A stretch of 64,000 nucleotides of DNA, from contig NZ_JAPCIO010000001.1 in the NCBI RefSeq assembly GCF_025909975.1, forward strand, positions 62,001 to 126,000. The letters run 5' to 3'. The notes below the pieces were generated by a model. It worked only from the letters and a program-made list of their open reading frames with translations. It was not told the DNA's origin and made no database searches. Made by a program: the position numbers and the translations under genes. Positions 43,525 through 52,235 of this stretch are shown here, in pieces (position 1 is the stretch's first letter; each line of letters starts with the position of its first letter). Source of the stretch: Flavobacterium lacisediminis. Its GTDB lineage: Bacteria; Bacteroidota; Bacteroidia; Flavobacteriales; Flavobacteriaceae.

Positions 43525-44070
43525 TTAACACTTCACGAAAACAAACTTCTTACCATCTAAAGTTATAAAAATTGTAAAACCTTTGTTATTAAAGAACGAA
43601 TATACTTGTTCTTCAGAATAATGAGTTTTATACGTAAAATAAGGAGAACTTACATTTAATTCATATTGTTTTTCTCCAATTTTAGAAATCTCAAACATCA
43701 TAGTTTTAAAAGATTTCTTATCATCAATAATGACTTCTACAAGTCCATACTTTTCTTTATTATTTTCAAAAACAATATCATTGCTTGAAATTTTAAAGCT
43801 AATCAAGTCAGGTCCAGGGTTTTCATTCTCTCTTTGAAATTTCATATCTAAAATACAATTTTCAACAGATTTACTATTGTTTAAGTAAGCTATTGTAAAA
43901 CCACTTGTTATGATAAATAAAAAACTAATTATGTAATTATAGATACTATTTCTTTTTATGAAACTTGAGAATGATTCCTTACGACCAAAATATAACCATC
44001 TAAAAAAAGCTCCTGGTATTTCAAAGAGAACTTCAATTAAAAAGCCAAAAATTAATTCGATTATAATCAT
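43525..44070 (-). CDS. Hypothetical membrane-anchored protein
   Basis: 181 residues. An N-terminal hydrophobic hairpin-like region (about 1-25) and a second helix (about 44-62) precede a beta-rich soluble part (about 75-181). No family recognised. It lies five bases after the outer-membrane barrel gene on the same strand, probably in one transcript. Confidence 0.6.
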   Translation of the reverse strand: MIIIELIFGFLIEVLFEIPGAFFRWLYFGRKESFSSFIKRNSIYNYIISFLFIITSGFTIAYLNNSKSVENCILDMKFQRENENPGPDLISFKISSNDIVFENNKEKYGLVEVIIDDKKSFKTMMFEISKIGEKQYELNVSSPYFTYKTHYSEEQVYSFFNNKGFTIFITLDGKKFVFVKC

Positions 44071-44075
44071 TTTAA

Positions 44076-44735
44076 CTACAAAACATAAAACATCAAACCA
44101 ATTTTCAGCGTCGTTACATTATTTTCAGTAGCTGTTTTATCTTTATCAAAAAAGGGATTTAAACCATAATGAATATAAGCATTCCAGGTGTTAAAACCAA
44201 AAGTCAAATAAGTTGCGTATTGAAATTTATTTAATAGATCGTTTATGTTTTCTGTTCCAGAACCAATGTCGCCATCATATTTAAACTTTCCATTAATCAA
44301 ATAACTGGCCATAAAACCACCATAGATTCTCCAAAACTTATGACTTTCAGGAGAAGCATTTCGCCAGCGAATTTCTATTGGCACATCAATATAATGCAAT
44401 AAAATTCTACTCTTTACCAATTCAAAATCGGGATTATTAGTAATTGAAGATAAATCTATTGTTTGTTTTAAATCATTAAATGAATACCCAATACCTGGAG
44501 CAATAGCCCAATGTCTATTTTCAGAAATTGGAAAATCTCTTAAAAATCCAGCTGACAATCCTGTTGAAAAAGAATATTGATTAAAGTTATCAGGTGTTTT
44601 TTGTAAAAAATTATATGAAATAGAAACGTAAAACTGATCTTCTCTAAATAGAGAATCTACAACTGCTTTATTTTCTGATTGCGAAAAACCAATTGCAACA
44701 AAAAACATAAAAAAAAGGGATACAAATAGTCGCAT
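44076..44735 (-). CDS. PorT-family-like outer-membrane beta-barrel
   Basis: 219 residues. Signal peptide 1-18 (ends I-G-F-S-Q), then about eight amphipathic strands typical of small outer-membrane barrels (G-L-S-A-G-F-L, W-A-I-A-P-G-I-G-Y-S-F, Y-I-D-V-P-I-E-I-R-W). The fold resembles PorT/OmpA-like barrels annotated as porin family proteins. Whether it belongs to the T9SS machinery cannot be decided here. It lies downstream of the exb cluster, behind a terminator. Confidence 0.7.
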   Translation of the reverse strand: MRLFVSLFFMFFVAIGFSQSENKAVVDSLFREDQFYVSISYNFLQKTPDNFNQYSFSTGLSAGFLRDFPISENRHWAIAPGIGYSFNDLKQTIDLSSITNNPDFELVKSRILLHYIDVPIEIRWRNASPESHKFWRIYGGFMASYLINGKFKYDGDIGSGTENINDLLNKFQYATYLTFGFNTWNAYIHYGLNPFFDKDKTATENNVTTLKIGLMFYVL

Positions 44736-44758
44736 TAAATTTTTTTATAAAATTAATA

Positions 44759-44789
44759 AAAAAAAGGTACGCAGTAGCGTACCTTTTTT
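44759..44789 (-). terminator. Rho-independent terminator after the exb cluster
   Basis: Stem GGTACGC / GCGTACC with a four-base loop, A-run and T-run on both sides, 20 bases past the stop of the last exbD. Confidence 0.9.
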
Positions 44790-44808
44790 ATTTTATAAAA
44801 TAAAAATA

Positions 44809-45282
44809 CTATTCAACAGGATTTCCTTGTGCTGTTGTATAATTTACTTTTAATTGATCTATTTTACGTAATTCTAATTTGATAGCGGCAACTAATCCCA
44901 TCTTAACTTGTCTGTCAATTTTTAAGGATGCAGTTAAATACTTTTCATCTTCTGAGTTACGTTGAGCTCTTTCCGTAATAATGAAATTTCTGATTTCTGA
45001 AGGCGAAGCCATTTTATCAGCTAATTGAATACGATCAGAACCACCAAGAGTTGATCTATATCTTTCACTTGGTTTTCCAGCGTAAATATACATTACATAC
45101 TCTTTCTTGTGCAATTTTGCAGTTTGATTCGCTTTAGGTAATGTATTTTCAATTTTTAAATCAGTATCTTTCATGGTAGTAGCCGTCATGAAGAAGAACA
45201 AAAGCATAAATACAATATCTGGTAAAGATGCTGTTGAAATTGCAGGAGTTTCGCCTGTTGTTTTCTTTTTAAATTTAGACAT
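44809..45282 (-). CDS. exbD: ExbD/TolR biopolymer transport protein (second)
   Basis: 157 residues. Short cytoplasmic start, one transmembrane helix (about 23-40) carrying the proton-path Asp22 in S-L-P-D-I-V-F-M, and a periplasmic domain. With ExbB it forms the proton-driven motor that energises TonB (or Tol-like) transport. Last gene of the four-gene cluster; the second of two non-identical ExbD proteins. Confidence 0.9.
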   Translation of the reverse strand: MSKFKKKTTGETPAISTASLPDIVFMLLFFFMTATTMKDTDLKIENTLPKANQTAKLHKKEYVMYIYAGKPSERYRSTLGGSDRIQLADKMASPSEIRNFIITERAQRNSEDEKYLTASLKIDRQVKMGLVAAIKLELRKIDQLKVNYTTAQGNPVE

Positions 45283-45302
45283 ACTTTCTTAATATTATAT
45301 AA

Positions 45303-45914
45303 TTATTTTTTTGGCTCTGCTTCAGAAAGTCTCATAGGAAATAAATCCTGAATCTTTTTTACTTTCGGCTCTAAATCTTCAACTAAACCTTCGGTAGCTT
45401 TAGAAGCGGGATCATTAAAAATGTACTCCATTTCTGTAAAAGTCATACCGTAACGCTTCTTACATTCTCTATCTCTTAAAAAGTTATATGCAGCAACTAA
45501 TTCGTTTTGCACTGCAATATAAGTTTCATAAGTAGTTTGCCCATCATTATTTAATGAAATTACCGCATCACCAGGACTATCTGATGAATTTGGATCTTTT
45601 TTTCCATTACAATAAGCACATATTCCTTTTCCATTATTTTCAAGAAAGTCAATAGCAGTTTGTCTTAAGTCTTTAATATCAACCAATTTCTCTTCAACAA
45701 GTAACTGATTATCTTTATTAACTAAAACTGTTAAAATATTTCTATCATTAATAGGTGGAACAGGTGGGTTCTCTTCATAACGAGGTAAGAGTCTATTAAT
45801 TCCTTGATCTACTCCGATTGTAGTAGTAACTAAGAAGAAAATTAAAAGTAAGAATGCAATATCTGCCATAGAACCAGCATTCACTTCTGGCGGTGCACCT
45901 CTTTTTTTACCCAT
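45303..45914 (-). CDS. exbD: ExbD/TolR biopolymer transport protein (first), with CxxC
   Basis: 203 residues, about 50 longer than the second ExbD. Asp18 in S-M-A-D-I-A-F-L-L-L is the proton-path residue in the membrane helix (about 17-36). The periplasmic domain carries an unusual Cys99-A-Y-Cys102 pair and Cys151, and a C-terminal tail (about 165-203) not seen in short ExbD proteins. Cotranscribed with exbB; spacing to neighbours is 6-20 bases. Confidence 0.9.
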   Translation of the reverse strand: MGKKRGAPPEVNAGSMADIAFLLLIFFLVTTTIGVDQGINRLLPRYEENPPVPPINDRNILTVLVNKDNQLLVEEKLVDIKDLRQTAIDFLENNGKGICAYCNGKKDPNSSDSPGDAVISLNNDGQTTYETYIAVQNELVAAYNFLRDRECKKRYGMTFTEMEYIFNDPASKATEGLVEDLEPKVKKIQDLFPMRLSEAEPKK

Positions 45915-45920
45915 GATCTA

Positions 45921-46349
45921 TTATCTTTTAATTTTTGAAAATCCAGTCCAACCTAATACACCAACTGAAATAATAGCAAGAATATAAAATGTATTCAAAC
46001 TTGTACTGATTAATTTTGATGAAAATGAAGAAATAACTCCACCATCTTTTAATTTAACTTCAGTACTATCAGCTAGAATAAATGCTACTAAAACAATTGC
46101 AGCGAATAATCCTAAAGAAATAAGAGCTCTTCTTAATTGTTCTTTATGTGTAATTAAGTTTTTAAATACAAAGTAAATAACAGAAAAGAAAGCAATCGCC
46201 ATTGCTAAATAGGACACATATATAAAGTAATCTACAATATAAGAATTATTCTCCATTGAAATCTCCATACCTAAAGCAGATATGAATAAAATAGAAGCAA
46301 TAATACCAATTATAATTACTACAATTTTTGAAATTTTGTATACGTTCAT
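45921..46349 (-). CDS. Hypothetical membrane protein of the exb cluster
   Basis: 142 residues, four hydrophobic helices (about 6-27, 41-63, 76-93, 118-136). No family recognised. It sits between exbB and the first exbD in one transcript, so it is a candidate accessory subunit of the motor. Confidence 0.7.
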   Translation of the reverse strand: MNVYKISKIVVIIIGIIASILFISALGMEISMENNSYIVDYFIYVSYLAMAIAFFSVIYFVFKNLITHKEQLRRALISLGLFAAIVLVAFILADSTEVKLKDGGVISSFSSKLISTSLNTFYILAIISVGVLGWTGFSKIKR

Positions 46350-46369
46350 AACAATAATATGTTAATGTA

Positions 46370-47194
46370 TTATTTGTTTAATTTCTCTTTGAAATAATCT
46401 GACAACATATCAACTAAGCTGATAGATGCATCTTCCATATCATTAACGATAGAGTCAATTTTAGCTGTAATATAGTTGTAGAATACTTGAAGAATCATCG
46501 CTACGATAAGTCCAAATACCGTTGTTAATAACGCTACTTTAATACCTCCAGCTACTAATGATGGCTCCATAGATCCTGCAGACTCAATTTGGTCAAATGC
46601 AACAATCATACCAATTACCGTTCCTAAGAACCCTAACATCGGTGCAAGTGCAATAAATAAAGAAACCCAAGAAACGTTTTTCTCTAATTGCCCCATTTGA
46701 ACACCACCGTAAGCTACGATAGATTTTTCAGCAGACTCTAATCCGTGAGATGAACGCTCTAAACCTTGATAGAAAATAGATGCAACTGGACCAGCTGTAT
46801 TTTTAGCAACTTCTTTAGCAGCTTCAATACCACCTGAGTTTAATGCATTTTCTACTTCAGAAACGAATTTTTTAGTATTGATAGTAGAAAGATTTAAGTA
46901 AATAATTCTTTCAATAGCAATAGCCAAACCAAGAATTAAACACAATAATACAGGAGACATCCAAATTGGATCTCCTTCAATGAAACGTTTTTTCATTGAT
47001 TGAGTAAAAGTAACTTCTTCAGTTGCTGCAGCCTCATCAGTTGTAGCTGTTGCTTCATCAGTTGTTGCTTCTGTTGCAGTTGTATCAGCTACTTGTTCTG
47101 TAGCAGGAGCTGCTGCTTGAGTTGAATCTTGAGCTTGAACATTTCCAAAAGTCATAAGCCCCGTGATTGCTAAAATAGAAAATAATCTTTTCAT
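46370..47194 (-). CDS. exbB: MotA/TolQ/ExbB proton channel with N-terminal signal peptide
   Basis: 274 residues. Signal peptide (M-K-R-L-F-S to N-V-Q-A-Q), a low-complexity Ala/Thr/Glu linker (about 22-65), a helix at about 78-98, then the channel helices F-I-A-L-A-P-M-L-G-F-L-G-T-V-I-G-M and L-L-T-T-V-F-G-L-I-V-A-M. This long form with an extra periplasmic N-terminus is common in Bacteroidetes. It forms the channel with the ExbD proteins. Confidence 0.92.
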   Translation of the reverse strand: MKRLFSILAITGLMTFGNVQAQDSTQAAAPATEQVADTTATEATTDEATATTDEAAATEEVTFTQSMKKRFIEGDPIWMSPVLLCLILGLAIAIERIIYLNLSTINTKKFVSEVENALNSGGIEAAKEVAKNTAGPVASIFYQGLERSSHGLESAEKSIVAYGGVQMGQLEKNVSWVSLFIALAPMLGFLGTVIGMIVAFDQIESAGSMEPSLVAGGIKVALLTTVFGLIVAMILQVFYNYITAKIDSIVNDMEDASISLVDMLSDYFKEKLNK

Positions 47195-47230
47195 CGCTTT
47201 TGTTCTTAAATTTAATTAGTTAATTGGGTT

Positions 47231-47238
47231 TAAAGATA
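47231..47238 (-). promoter_or_regulatory. -7 box of the exb cluster
   Basis: Minus-strand TATCTTTA, one base off TAnnTTTG, 36 bases before the exbB ATG. Confidence 0.5.
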
Positions 47239-47277
47239 TAAAAATATTTATAAAATTTTAAAATTAATATCATTCTG

Positions 47278-47365
47278 CAGAGAGGAAGGGATTCGAACCC
47301 TCGATACCCTTGTGGAGTATACACACTTTCCAGGCGTGCGCCTTCGACCACTCGGCCACCTCTCT
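47278..47365 (-). tRNA. tRNA-Ser (anticodon GGA)
   Basis: 88 bases. The acceptor stem AGAGAGG / CCTCTCT pairs fully; D-arm GGCCGAGTGGTC, anticodon loop CTGGAAA giving GGA, a long variable arm as in class II tRNAs, and T-arm GGTTCGAATCC. The discriminator is G and the CCA end is not encoded. Decodes UCC and UCU. Confidence 0.95.
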
Positions 47366-47440
47366 ATTGAAACGACACTCAATTTTAAGGGTGCTAAATA
47401 ACGTAAAAAATCTCATGTATAAAAATTTTATATGTTATTT

Positions 47441-48472
47441 TTAAAACATTTCTCCACGAATTTCCGTTTCAAATATGGTCTTGAATACATTATGAGACAC
47501 ATTTTGACCTAAGAGATACATTAATTTAGTAATAGCAGCCTCTGTAGTAATATCTTTTCCAGAAATTACCCCTATATTTTTTAACTGTGTACTTGTTTCA
47601 TAATTCCCCATTGATACGCTACCTCCACTACATTGTGTAACGTTTATAATATGAATATTATTATGAATTGCCTGCTCTAATATGCGAACAAACCATTCTT
47701 CAGTTGGGGCATTTCCAGAGCCATACGTTTCTAAAACTATCCCTTTTAAATTAGGAATGGCAAAAAAAGCATTTAAAACATTTTGATTAATGCCAGGGAA
47801 AATCTTTAAAATCGCTACATTATCATCAAAATCAGTATGTACTTTTAGCTTTTTATTTGCTTTTTGCTTTAAAACTATATCCTTATTTACTTTTAAATGC
47901 ACTCCTGATTCTGCTAGTTCAGGGAAATTTGGCGACGTAAAAGCATTAAAATGTTCGGCACTGATTTTAGTAGTTCGATTTCCTCGATATAATTTATATT
48001 CGAAATACAAACACACTTCTTGAATAGCTGGCTTTTTATTTTCTTGAAGCGAAGCTACTTGAATTGCTGTAATCAAATTCTCTTTTGCATCGGTTCTTAA
48101 ATCTCCAATTGGTAATTGCGAACCTGTAAAAATCACAGGTTTCGCTAAATTTTCCAACATAAAACTTAGAGCAGATGCACTATAAGACATCGTATCAGAA
48201 CCATGCAAAACCACAAACCCATCAAATTTTGAATAGTTATCCTCAATGATTTTGGCCATTTTTTGCCAATTGGAAATATTCATATTCGATGAATCGATAG
48301 GTACCTCAAATGAAAAAGTTTCAATTTGACAGTCTAATAAATGTAATTCTGGAATTCGGCTTAACAACTCATTAAAATCAAAAGCTTTCAAAGCTCCTGT
48401 TTCAAAATCTTTTACCATTCCGATGGTACCACCGGTGTAAATTAAAAGTATTTTTGGTTTATGAGATGTCAT
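47441..48472 (-). CDS. ansA: Type I asparaginase
   Basis: 343 residues, no signal peptide, so the cytosolic low-affinity type. The two catalytic Thr loops are Y-T-G-G-T-I-G-M near 12-19 and H-G-S-D-T-M near 90-95. T-G-S-Q-L-P-I-G-D and a downstream Lys complete the site. Hydrolyses asparagine to aspartate and ammonia. Its start overlaps the upstream acyltransferase gene by 14 bases. Confidence 0.93.
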   Translation of the reverse strand: MTSHKPKILLIYTGGTIGMVKDFETGALKAFDFNELLSRIPELHLLDCQIETFSFEVPIDSSNMNISNWQKMAKIIEDNYSKFDGFVVLHGSDTMSYSASALSFMLENLAKPVIFTGSQLPIGDLRTDAKENLITAIQVASLQENKKPAIQEVCLYFEYKLYRGNRTTKISAEHFNAFTSPNFPELAESGVHLKVNKDIVLKQKANKKLKVHTDFDDNVAILKIFPGINQNVLNAFFAIPNLKGIVLETYGSGNAPTEEWFVRILEQAIHNNIHIINVTQCSGGSVSMGNYETSTQLKNIGVISGKDITTEAAITKLMYLLGQNVSHNVFKTIFETEIRGEMF

Positions 48473-49598
48473 CAGTATATTTCAATTTATTCACAACCGG
48501 ATTAGCATACATTGCCAAGAAACCTTCTCTCATGGTTTCATTGTCGGTGTCAATTCGCATTTCTAATCTTCTTTCGAACAATTGACGCTCTTTTTCGTTG
48601 TACAAATGTTCAAATCGAGTTGTTTTGTATAAAATATCGTAAGCGATAAAATTTGTTGGCCATAATTTATACGATTGTAAAATAGAATCATCAATTACTT
48701 GAGCCAGTGCTTGAATTTGCTTGTTATTATTGTCATTTTCAGCAATAATTTTTTCGTATTCATTTTCTAAAACATCACCCACATGAATATGAATACGTTT
48801 CTTTTGCCCGATGATTCCACTTAATAATGTAATGAAATCTTCGTTTTTCTCTTTTATATATACTTCGTCTTTTGAAAGCGCAATTAATTGTGGCATTTTC
48901 AAAGCATCTGTTGGGTCGTATTCGTACGAAATAGAAACAGGAACAATTTTTAACTTCTTAAAATAGTCCATTACTCTTACTTCATCATTAGCCATAGCCA
49001 CCATTTTCAAAACCCCTTGATGAGTTGCATCATTACCGTCTTTGGTTCTTCCTTCTCGTTGAGCAATCCAAACAGAACGATTTTCTTTAGACAATAAATG
49101 ATACATATATTCCGCCATCAACTTAGAACTTTGTAATAATTCTCTTGGCGATAATCCGCGTTGAACTAAAAAGTTTCTATTAAGTTTTGATAATTTTAAA
49201 AGGAAATCTTTTTGAACTAAATTATCTCCAATAGCCGAGGCCGTCATCACCAATCCATGATCTATTAATGAAACATTCAACAAAGAAGTATCTAAAATAA
49301 TATCGCGATGGTTGGAAATAAATAAATACGAAGTATTAGGTTCTAATTTCTCAAAACCCGAAGTGGTAAGTCCTTCCGAACTTCTCTCCAAAACTCTTTG
49401 AATGGATTGGTAAACAAAATTAACCTGGAAATCGCGAATAGAATGGGTTCTACTTAATTGCTCTTTCCAAACTTCATCTTCTAATTCTGGAAAAGTAAAA
49501 TCCATCATAGCCTTCATCATAGGATGATGCAACAAAGACTTCAAGGCTTCGTTTACTTCAGAATCATAATAAGGGCGAATAGAATCGAATTTTGTCAT
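48459..49598 (-). CDS. PlsC-like glycerol-phosphate acyltransferase
   Basis: 379 residues from ATG 49598. The catalytic H-x4-D motif is N-H-R-D-I-I-L-D-T, followed by F-L-V-Q-R-G and the substrate-binding W-I-A-Q-R-E-G-R-T-K-D-G loop. This is the lysophosphatidic-acid acyltransferase family, but the protein is longer than PlsC (about 240), with extra N- and C-terminal parts. It may act on another lipid. Operon with asparaginase. Confidence 0.85.
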   Translation of the reverse strand: MTKFDSIRPYYDSEVNEALKSLLHHPMMKAMMDFTFPELEDEVWKEQLSRTHSIRDFQVNFVYQSIQRVLERSSEGLTTSGFEKLEPNTSYLFISNHRDIILDTSLLNVSLIDHGLVMTASAIGDNLVQKDFLLKLSKLNRNFLVQRGLSPRELLQSSKLMAEYMYHLLSKENRSVWIAQREGRTKDGNDATHQGVLKMVAMANDEVRVMDYFKKLKIVPVSISYEYDPTDALKMPQLIALSKDEVYIKEKNEDFITLLSGIIGQKKRIHIHVGDVLENEYEKIIAENDNNNKQIQALAQVIDDSILQSYKLWPTNFIAYDILYKTTRFEHLYNEKERQLFERRLEMRIDTDNETMREGFLAMYANPVVNKLKYTDDIS

Positions 49599-49660
49599 AA
49601 TTATTTTAAAACAATTCACAAAAGAACAAAATTTTTATCAATTGCAACTTTAAATTTACA

Positions 49661-50428
49661 TTAAATTCCGAAAATTTGTTTAGAGTTTTCTGTAGTAATT
49701 TTTGCAATTTCTTCCACTGATAGCTGATAAATTTCAGCTAACTTTTGTGCAACCAATAAAGTATAACTGCTTTCGTTTCGTTTTCCACGATATGGAACTG
49801 GCGCTAAATAAGGCGAATCGGTTTCTAAAACAATATTTTTTAAATCGATTTCATTTAAAAATTGGTCGATTTTTCCATTTTTAAAAGTAGCTACTCCTCC
49901 AATTCCTAATTTCATTCCTAACGAAATCGCTCTTTGGGCTTGACCCAAATCACCAGTAAAACAATGAAAAATCCCAAATAAATCATCTGATTTTTCACTT
50001 TCTAAAACCTCGAAAACTTCATCAAATGCATCACGACAATGAATATTGATTCCCAATTTGTACTTTTTTGCCAATTGAATTTGGTGTTTGAAAGCATGTT
50101 GTTGTTCTTTCAAAAAAGTTTTGTCCCAAAATAAGTCAATACCAATTTCTCCAATTGCATAAAATTTTCTAGAAGCCAACTCTCTTTCTACATGCGCCAA
50201 TTCTTCTAAGTAATCCTCCTTCACATATGTTGGATGCAAACCCATCATTAAAAACACGTTTTCGGGATATTGCTTTTCTAATTCGTACATTTTAGTTGTA
50301 TAATTAGAATCTATTGAAGGAACAAAAAAACGAGAAACGCCTGCATTTATAGCACGTTGCATCATTTCATTGCGGTCTAAATCAAATTCTTCTGAATATA
50401 AATGCGAATGGGTATCGGTAAGTATCAT
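49661..50428 (-). CDS. TatD-family metal-dependent hydrolase
   Basis: 255 residues, TIM-barrel. Metal site from D-T-H-S-H-L (4-9), G-E-I-G-I-D-L (Glu), H-C-R-D and F-H-C-F-T-G (His), and E-T-D-S-P-Y-L-A-P (Asp). The family contains DNA 3'-5' exonucleases and D-aminoacyl-tRNA-related enzymes. Its -7 box lies in a short tandem repeat. Confidence 0.92.
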   Translation of the reverse strand: MILTDTHSHLYSEEFDLDRNEMMQRAINAGVSRFFVPSIDSNYTTKMYELEKQYPENVFLMMGLHPTYVKEDYLEELAHVERELASRKFYAIGEIGIDLFWDKTFLKEQQHAFKHQIQLAKKYKLGINIHCRDAFDEVFEVLESEKSDDLFGIFHCFTGDLGQAQRAISLGMKLGIGGVATFKNGKIDQFLNEIDLKNIVLETDSPYLAPVPYRGKRNESSYTLLVAQKLAEIYQLSVEEIAKITTENSKQIFGI

Positions 50429-50440
50429 TTGTTGATTGGG

Positions 50441-50468
50441 TTACAAAGTCGCAAAGTTACAAAGTTTG
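50441..50468. repeat. Short tandem repeat with an embedded promoter box
   Basis: Three copies of (T)ACAAAGT / CAAAGTT follow one another. On the minus strand the repeat reads TAACTTTG (50459-50452), a perfect TAnnTTTG box 24 bases before the tatD ATG. Confidence 0.55.
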
Positions 50469-50484
50469 ATTCAGAAATTTGATT

Positions 50485-50492
50485 TACTTTTG
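50485..50492 (+). promoter_or_regulatory. -7 box abutting the ATG of gene 50497
   Basis: TACTTTTG, a perfect TAnnTTTG, 4 bases before the ATG. A TTG at 50466-50468 lies 16 bases upstream as a -33 element. This predicts a leaderless mRNA. Confidence 0.6.
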
Positions 50493-50496
50493 AAGT

Positions 50497-50934
50497 ATGG
50501 AAGATTTACAAGACTTTTTAAAAGGAAAAAAATATAAAAAGATAAAGTTTACGGTGCTAAAAACCCAACATTTATTAATCAAAGGAAAGATAAATGGCGT
50601 AAAAGGCAACTTTATTTTAGACACTGGAGCGAGTAATAGTTGTGTAGGATTTGAAAGTGTTGAACAGTTCAAATTAGATGCCCAATTTTCAGAAACCAAA
50701 GCGGCTGGAGCTGGAGCTACCGGAATTGAAACGCAATTAGCAAGGAATAATGAAATTCAATTGGGAAGATGGAAAAATAATAAATTTCACCTAATTGTTT
50801 TTGATATGAGTCATGTAAATGATGCGCTTCGTCATTACAAAACCAAACCGGTTGATGGTATTATTGGTGCCGATATTTTACTAAAAGGAAAAGCAATTAT
50901 TGATTATAGCAATCATTTTTTGTATTTGAAATAA
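50497..50934 (+). CDS. Retropepsin-like aspartic protease (clan AA)
   Basis: 145 residues without a signal peptide. The catalytic motif D-T-G-A-S is at 42-46 within F-I-L-D-T-G-A-S-N-S, and G-I-I-G-A-D-I-L-L near 121-129 is the second hallmark of single-domain clan AA proteases, which work as dimers. Target unknown. It ends exactly where the convergent MFS gene ends (50934/50935). Confidence 0.85.
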   Translation: MEDLQDFLKGKKYKKIKFTVLKTQHLLIKGKINGVKGNFILDTGASNSCVGFESVEQFKLDAQFSETKAAGAGATGIETQLARNNEIQLGRWKNNKFHLIVFDMSHVNDALRHYKTKPVDGIIGADILLKGKAIIDYSNHFLYLK

Positions 50935-52155
50935 CTAGCTCGAATGGTTTTTTTTCAGTGTTCGGTATGCTAAAATCGTACTAATCAACATTAAAATTCC
51001 TCCCAAAATAAAGGGTGCTCCTGGGAATAAAAAAGGCGCTTCATTGTGAGTAAAATAATAAAAAACAGATGCCATCATAGGTGGACCTACGATTGAAGAA
51101 GCACTCATTAAACTCGTTAACGTTCCTTGAATTTCACCTTGTTCTGATGGAGGTACTTGTTCAGAAACCACTGCTTGCAATGCTGGACCGGCAATTCCTC
51201 CTAAACAATAAGGAATTAAGAATAGAAACATCATCCAACTTTCGGTTGCAAATGCAAACAAAAACATTCCGATAGTATATAACGCTAAACCGAAATAAAT
51301 ACTTTTTACATTTCCGATTTTTGGGTTTATCCAACGAATTAAACCACCTTGAACGATTCCAACTAACAATCCGATGATTCCAAGAGAAATACCAACCATT
51401 TTTTCATCCCAATTAAATTGGTACATGGTAAAATAATTCCAGTTGCTTTGCACGGCATGCGAACCTACATAGAGAATGAAAATCGCTAATACTAATCCAA
51501 TTAAATTAGGGTATTTTTTCAAATGTAAAAGAGCTCCTATTGGGTTAGCTCTTTTCAATTCAAATGGTCTTCTTTTATCTTTATCTAAAGATTCTGGCAA
51601 AATAAAATAACCGTATAAAAAATTAAGCATGCAAAAAATAGCTGCAGCAATAAAAGGAACTCTTGTTCCAAATTGCCCTAACAATCCACCTATAACCGGG
51701 CCAATAATAAATCCTAATCCAAAAGCTGCACCCATTAAACCAAAGTTTTTAGCTCGATTTTCATTTGTACTAACATCGGCTATATAAGCAGATGCAGTGG
51801 TAAAACTTGCTCCTGTAATCCCAGATAGAATTCTACCAATGAACAACCAAATAATAGTTGGTGCATAAGCCAATAATATAAAATCTAACGAAAAACCGAA
51901 TAAAGAAATTAACAAAACTGGTCTTCTGCCATATTTATCACTTAAATTTCCAATGACTGGAGCAAAAATAAATTGAGTAATTGCATATGCAAAAGTTAGC
52001 CAACCTCCATATTTTGCTGCTTCACTAATATCTCCATTGATAAGCTCTTTAATTAGATTTGGAATTACAGGAATAATAATTCCCCAACCAATAACATCTA
52101 ACAAAACGGTAATAAAGATGAAACCAACGGCCGCTTGCTTCTTAGATTTTTTCAT
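50935..52155 (-). CDS. TCR/Tet-family MFS transporter
   Basis: 406 residues with 12 predicted membrane helices. The MFS motif A is G-N-L-S-D-K-Y-G-R-R-P (about 71-81) and motif C is in F-G-L-G-F-I-I-G-P-V-I-G-G. It resembles the drug:H+ antiporters related to TetA, but resistance to tetracycline cannot be assumed from sequence. Confidence 0.88.
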   Translation of the reverse strand: MKKSKKQAAVGFIFITVLLDVIGWGIIIPVIPNLIKELINGDISEAAKYGGWLTFAYAITQFIFAPVIGNLSDKYGRRPVLLISLFGFSLDFILLAYAPTIIWLFIGRILSGITGASFTTASAYIADVSTNENRAKNFGLMGAAFGLGFIIGPVIGGLLGQFGTRVPFIAAAIFCMLNFLYGYFILPESLDKDKRRPFELKRANPIGALLHLKKYPNLIGLVLAIFILYVGSHAVQSNWNYFTMYQFNWDEKMVGISLGIIGLLVGIVQGGLIRWINPKIGNVKSIYFGLALYTIGMFLFAFATESWMMFLFLIPYCLGGIAGPALQAVVSEQVPPSEQGEIQGTLTSLMSASSIVGPPMMASVFYYFTHNEAPFLFPGAPFILGGILMLISTILAYRTLKKNHSS

Positions 52156-52182
52156 AGCTAAATTTTGAAATACAAAGAAAAG

Positions 52183-52215
52183 AAAAATCCCAAACTCTTT
52201 AGGAATTTGGGATTT
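52183..52215 (-). terminator. Rho-independent terminator after sucB
   Basis: Stem AATCCCAAA / TTTGGGATT with T5 on the minus strand, 20 bases past the sucB stop. Confidence 0.85.
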
Positions 52216-52235
52216 TATTATTGGGGTTTATATTT

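Noticed and set aside
47278..47365. tRNA gene as an integration site for a genomic island
   Set aside because: No integrase, no repeated tRNA 3' end and no foreign-looking genes lie on either side.
50935..52155. Tetracycline resistance gene
   Set aside because: Only family-level MFS motifs are visible. It sits among chromosomal housekeeping genes with no mobile element, so a resistance role cannot be claimed.
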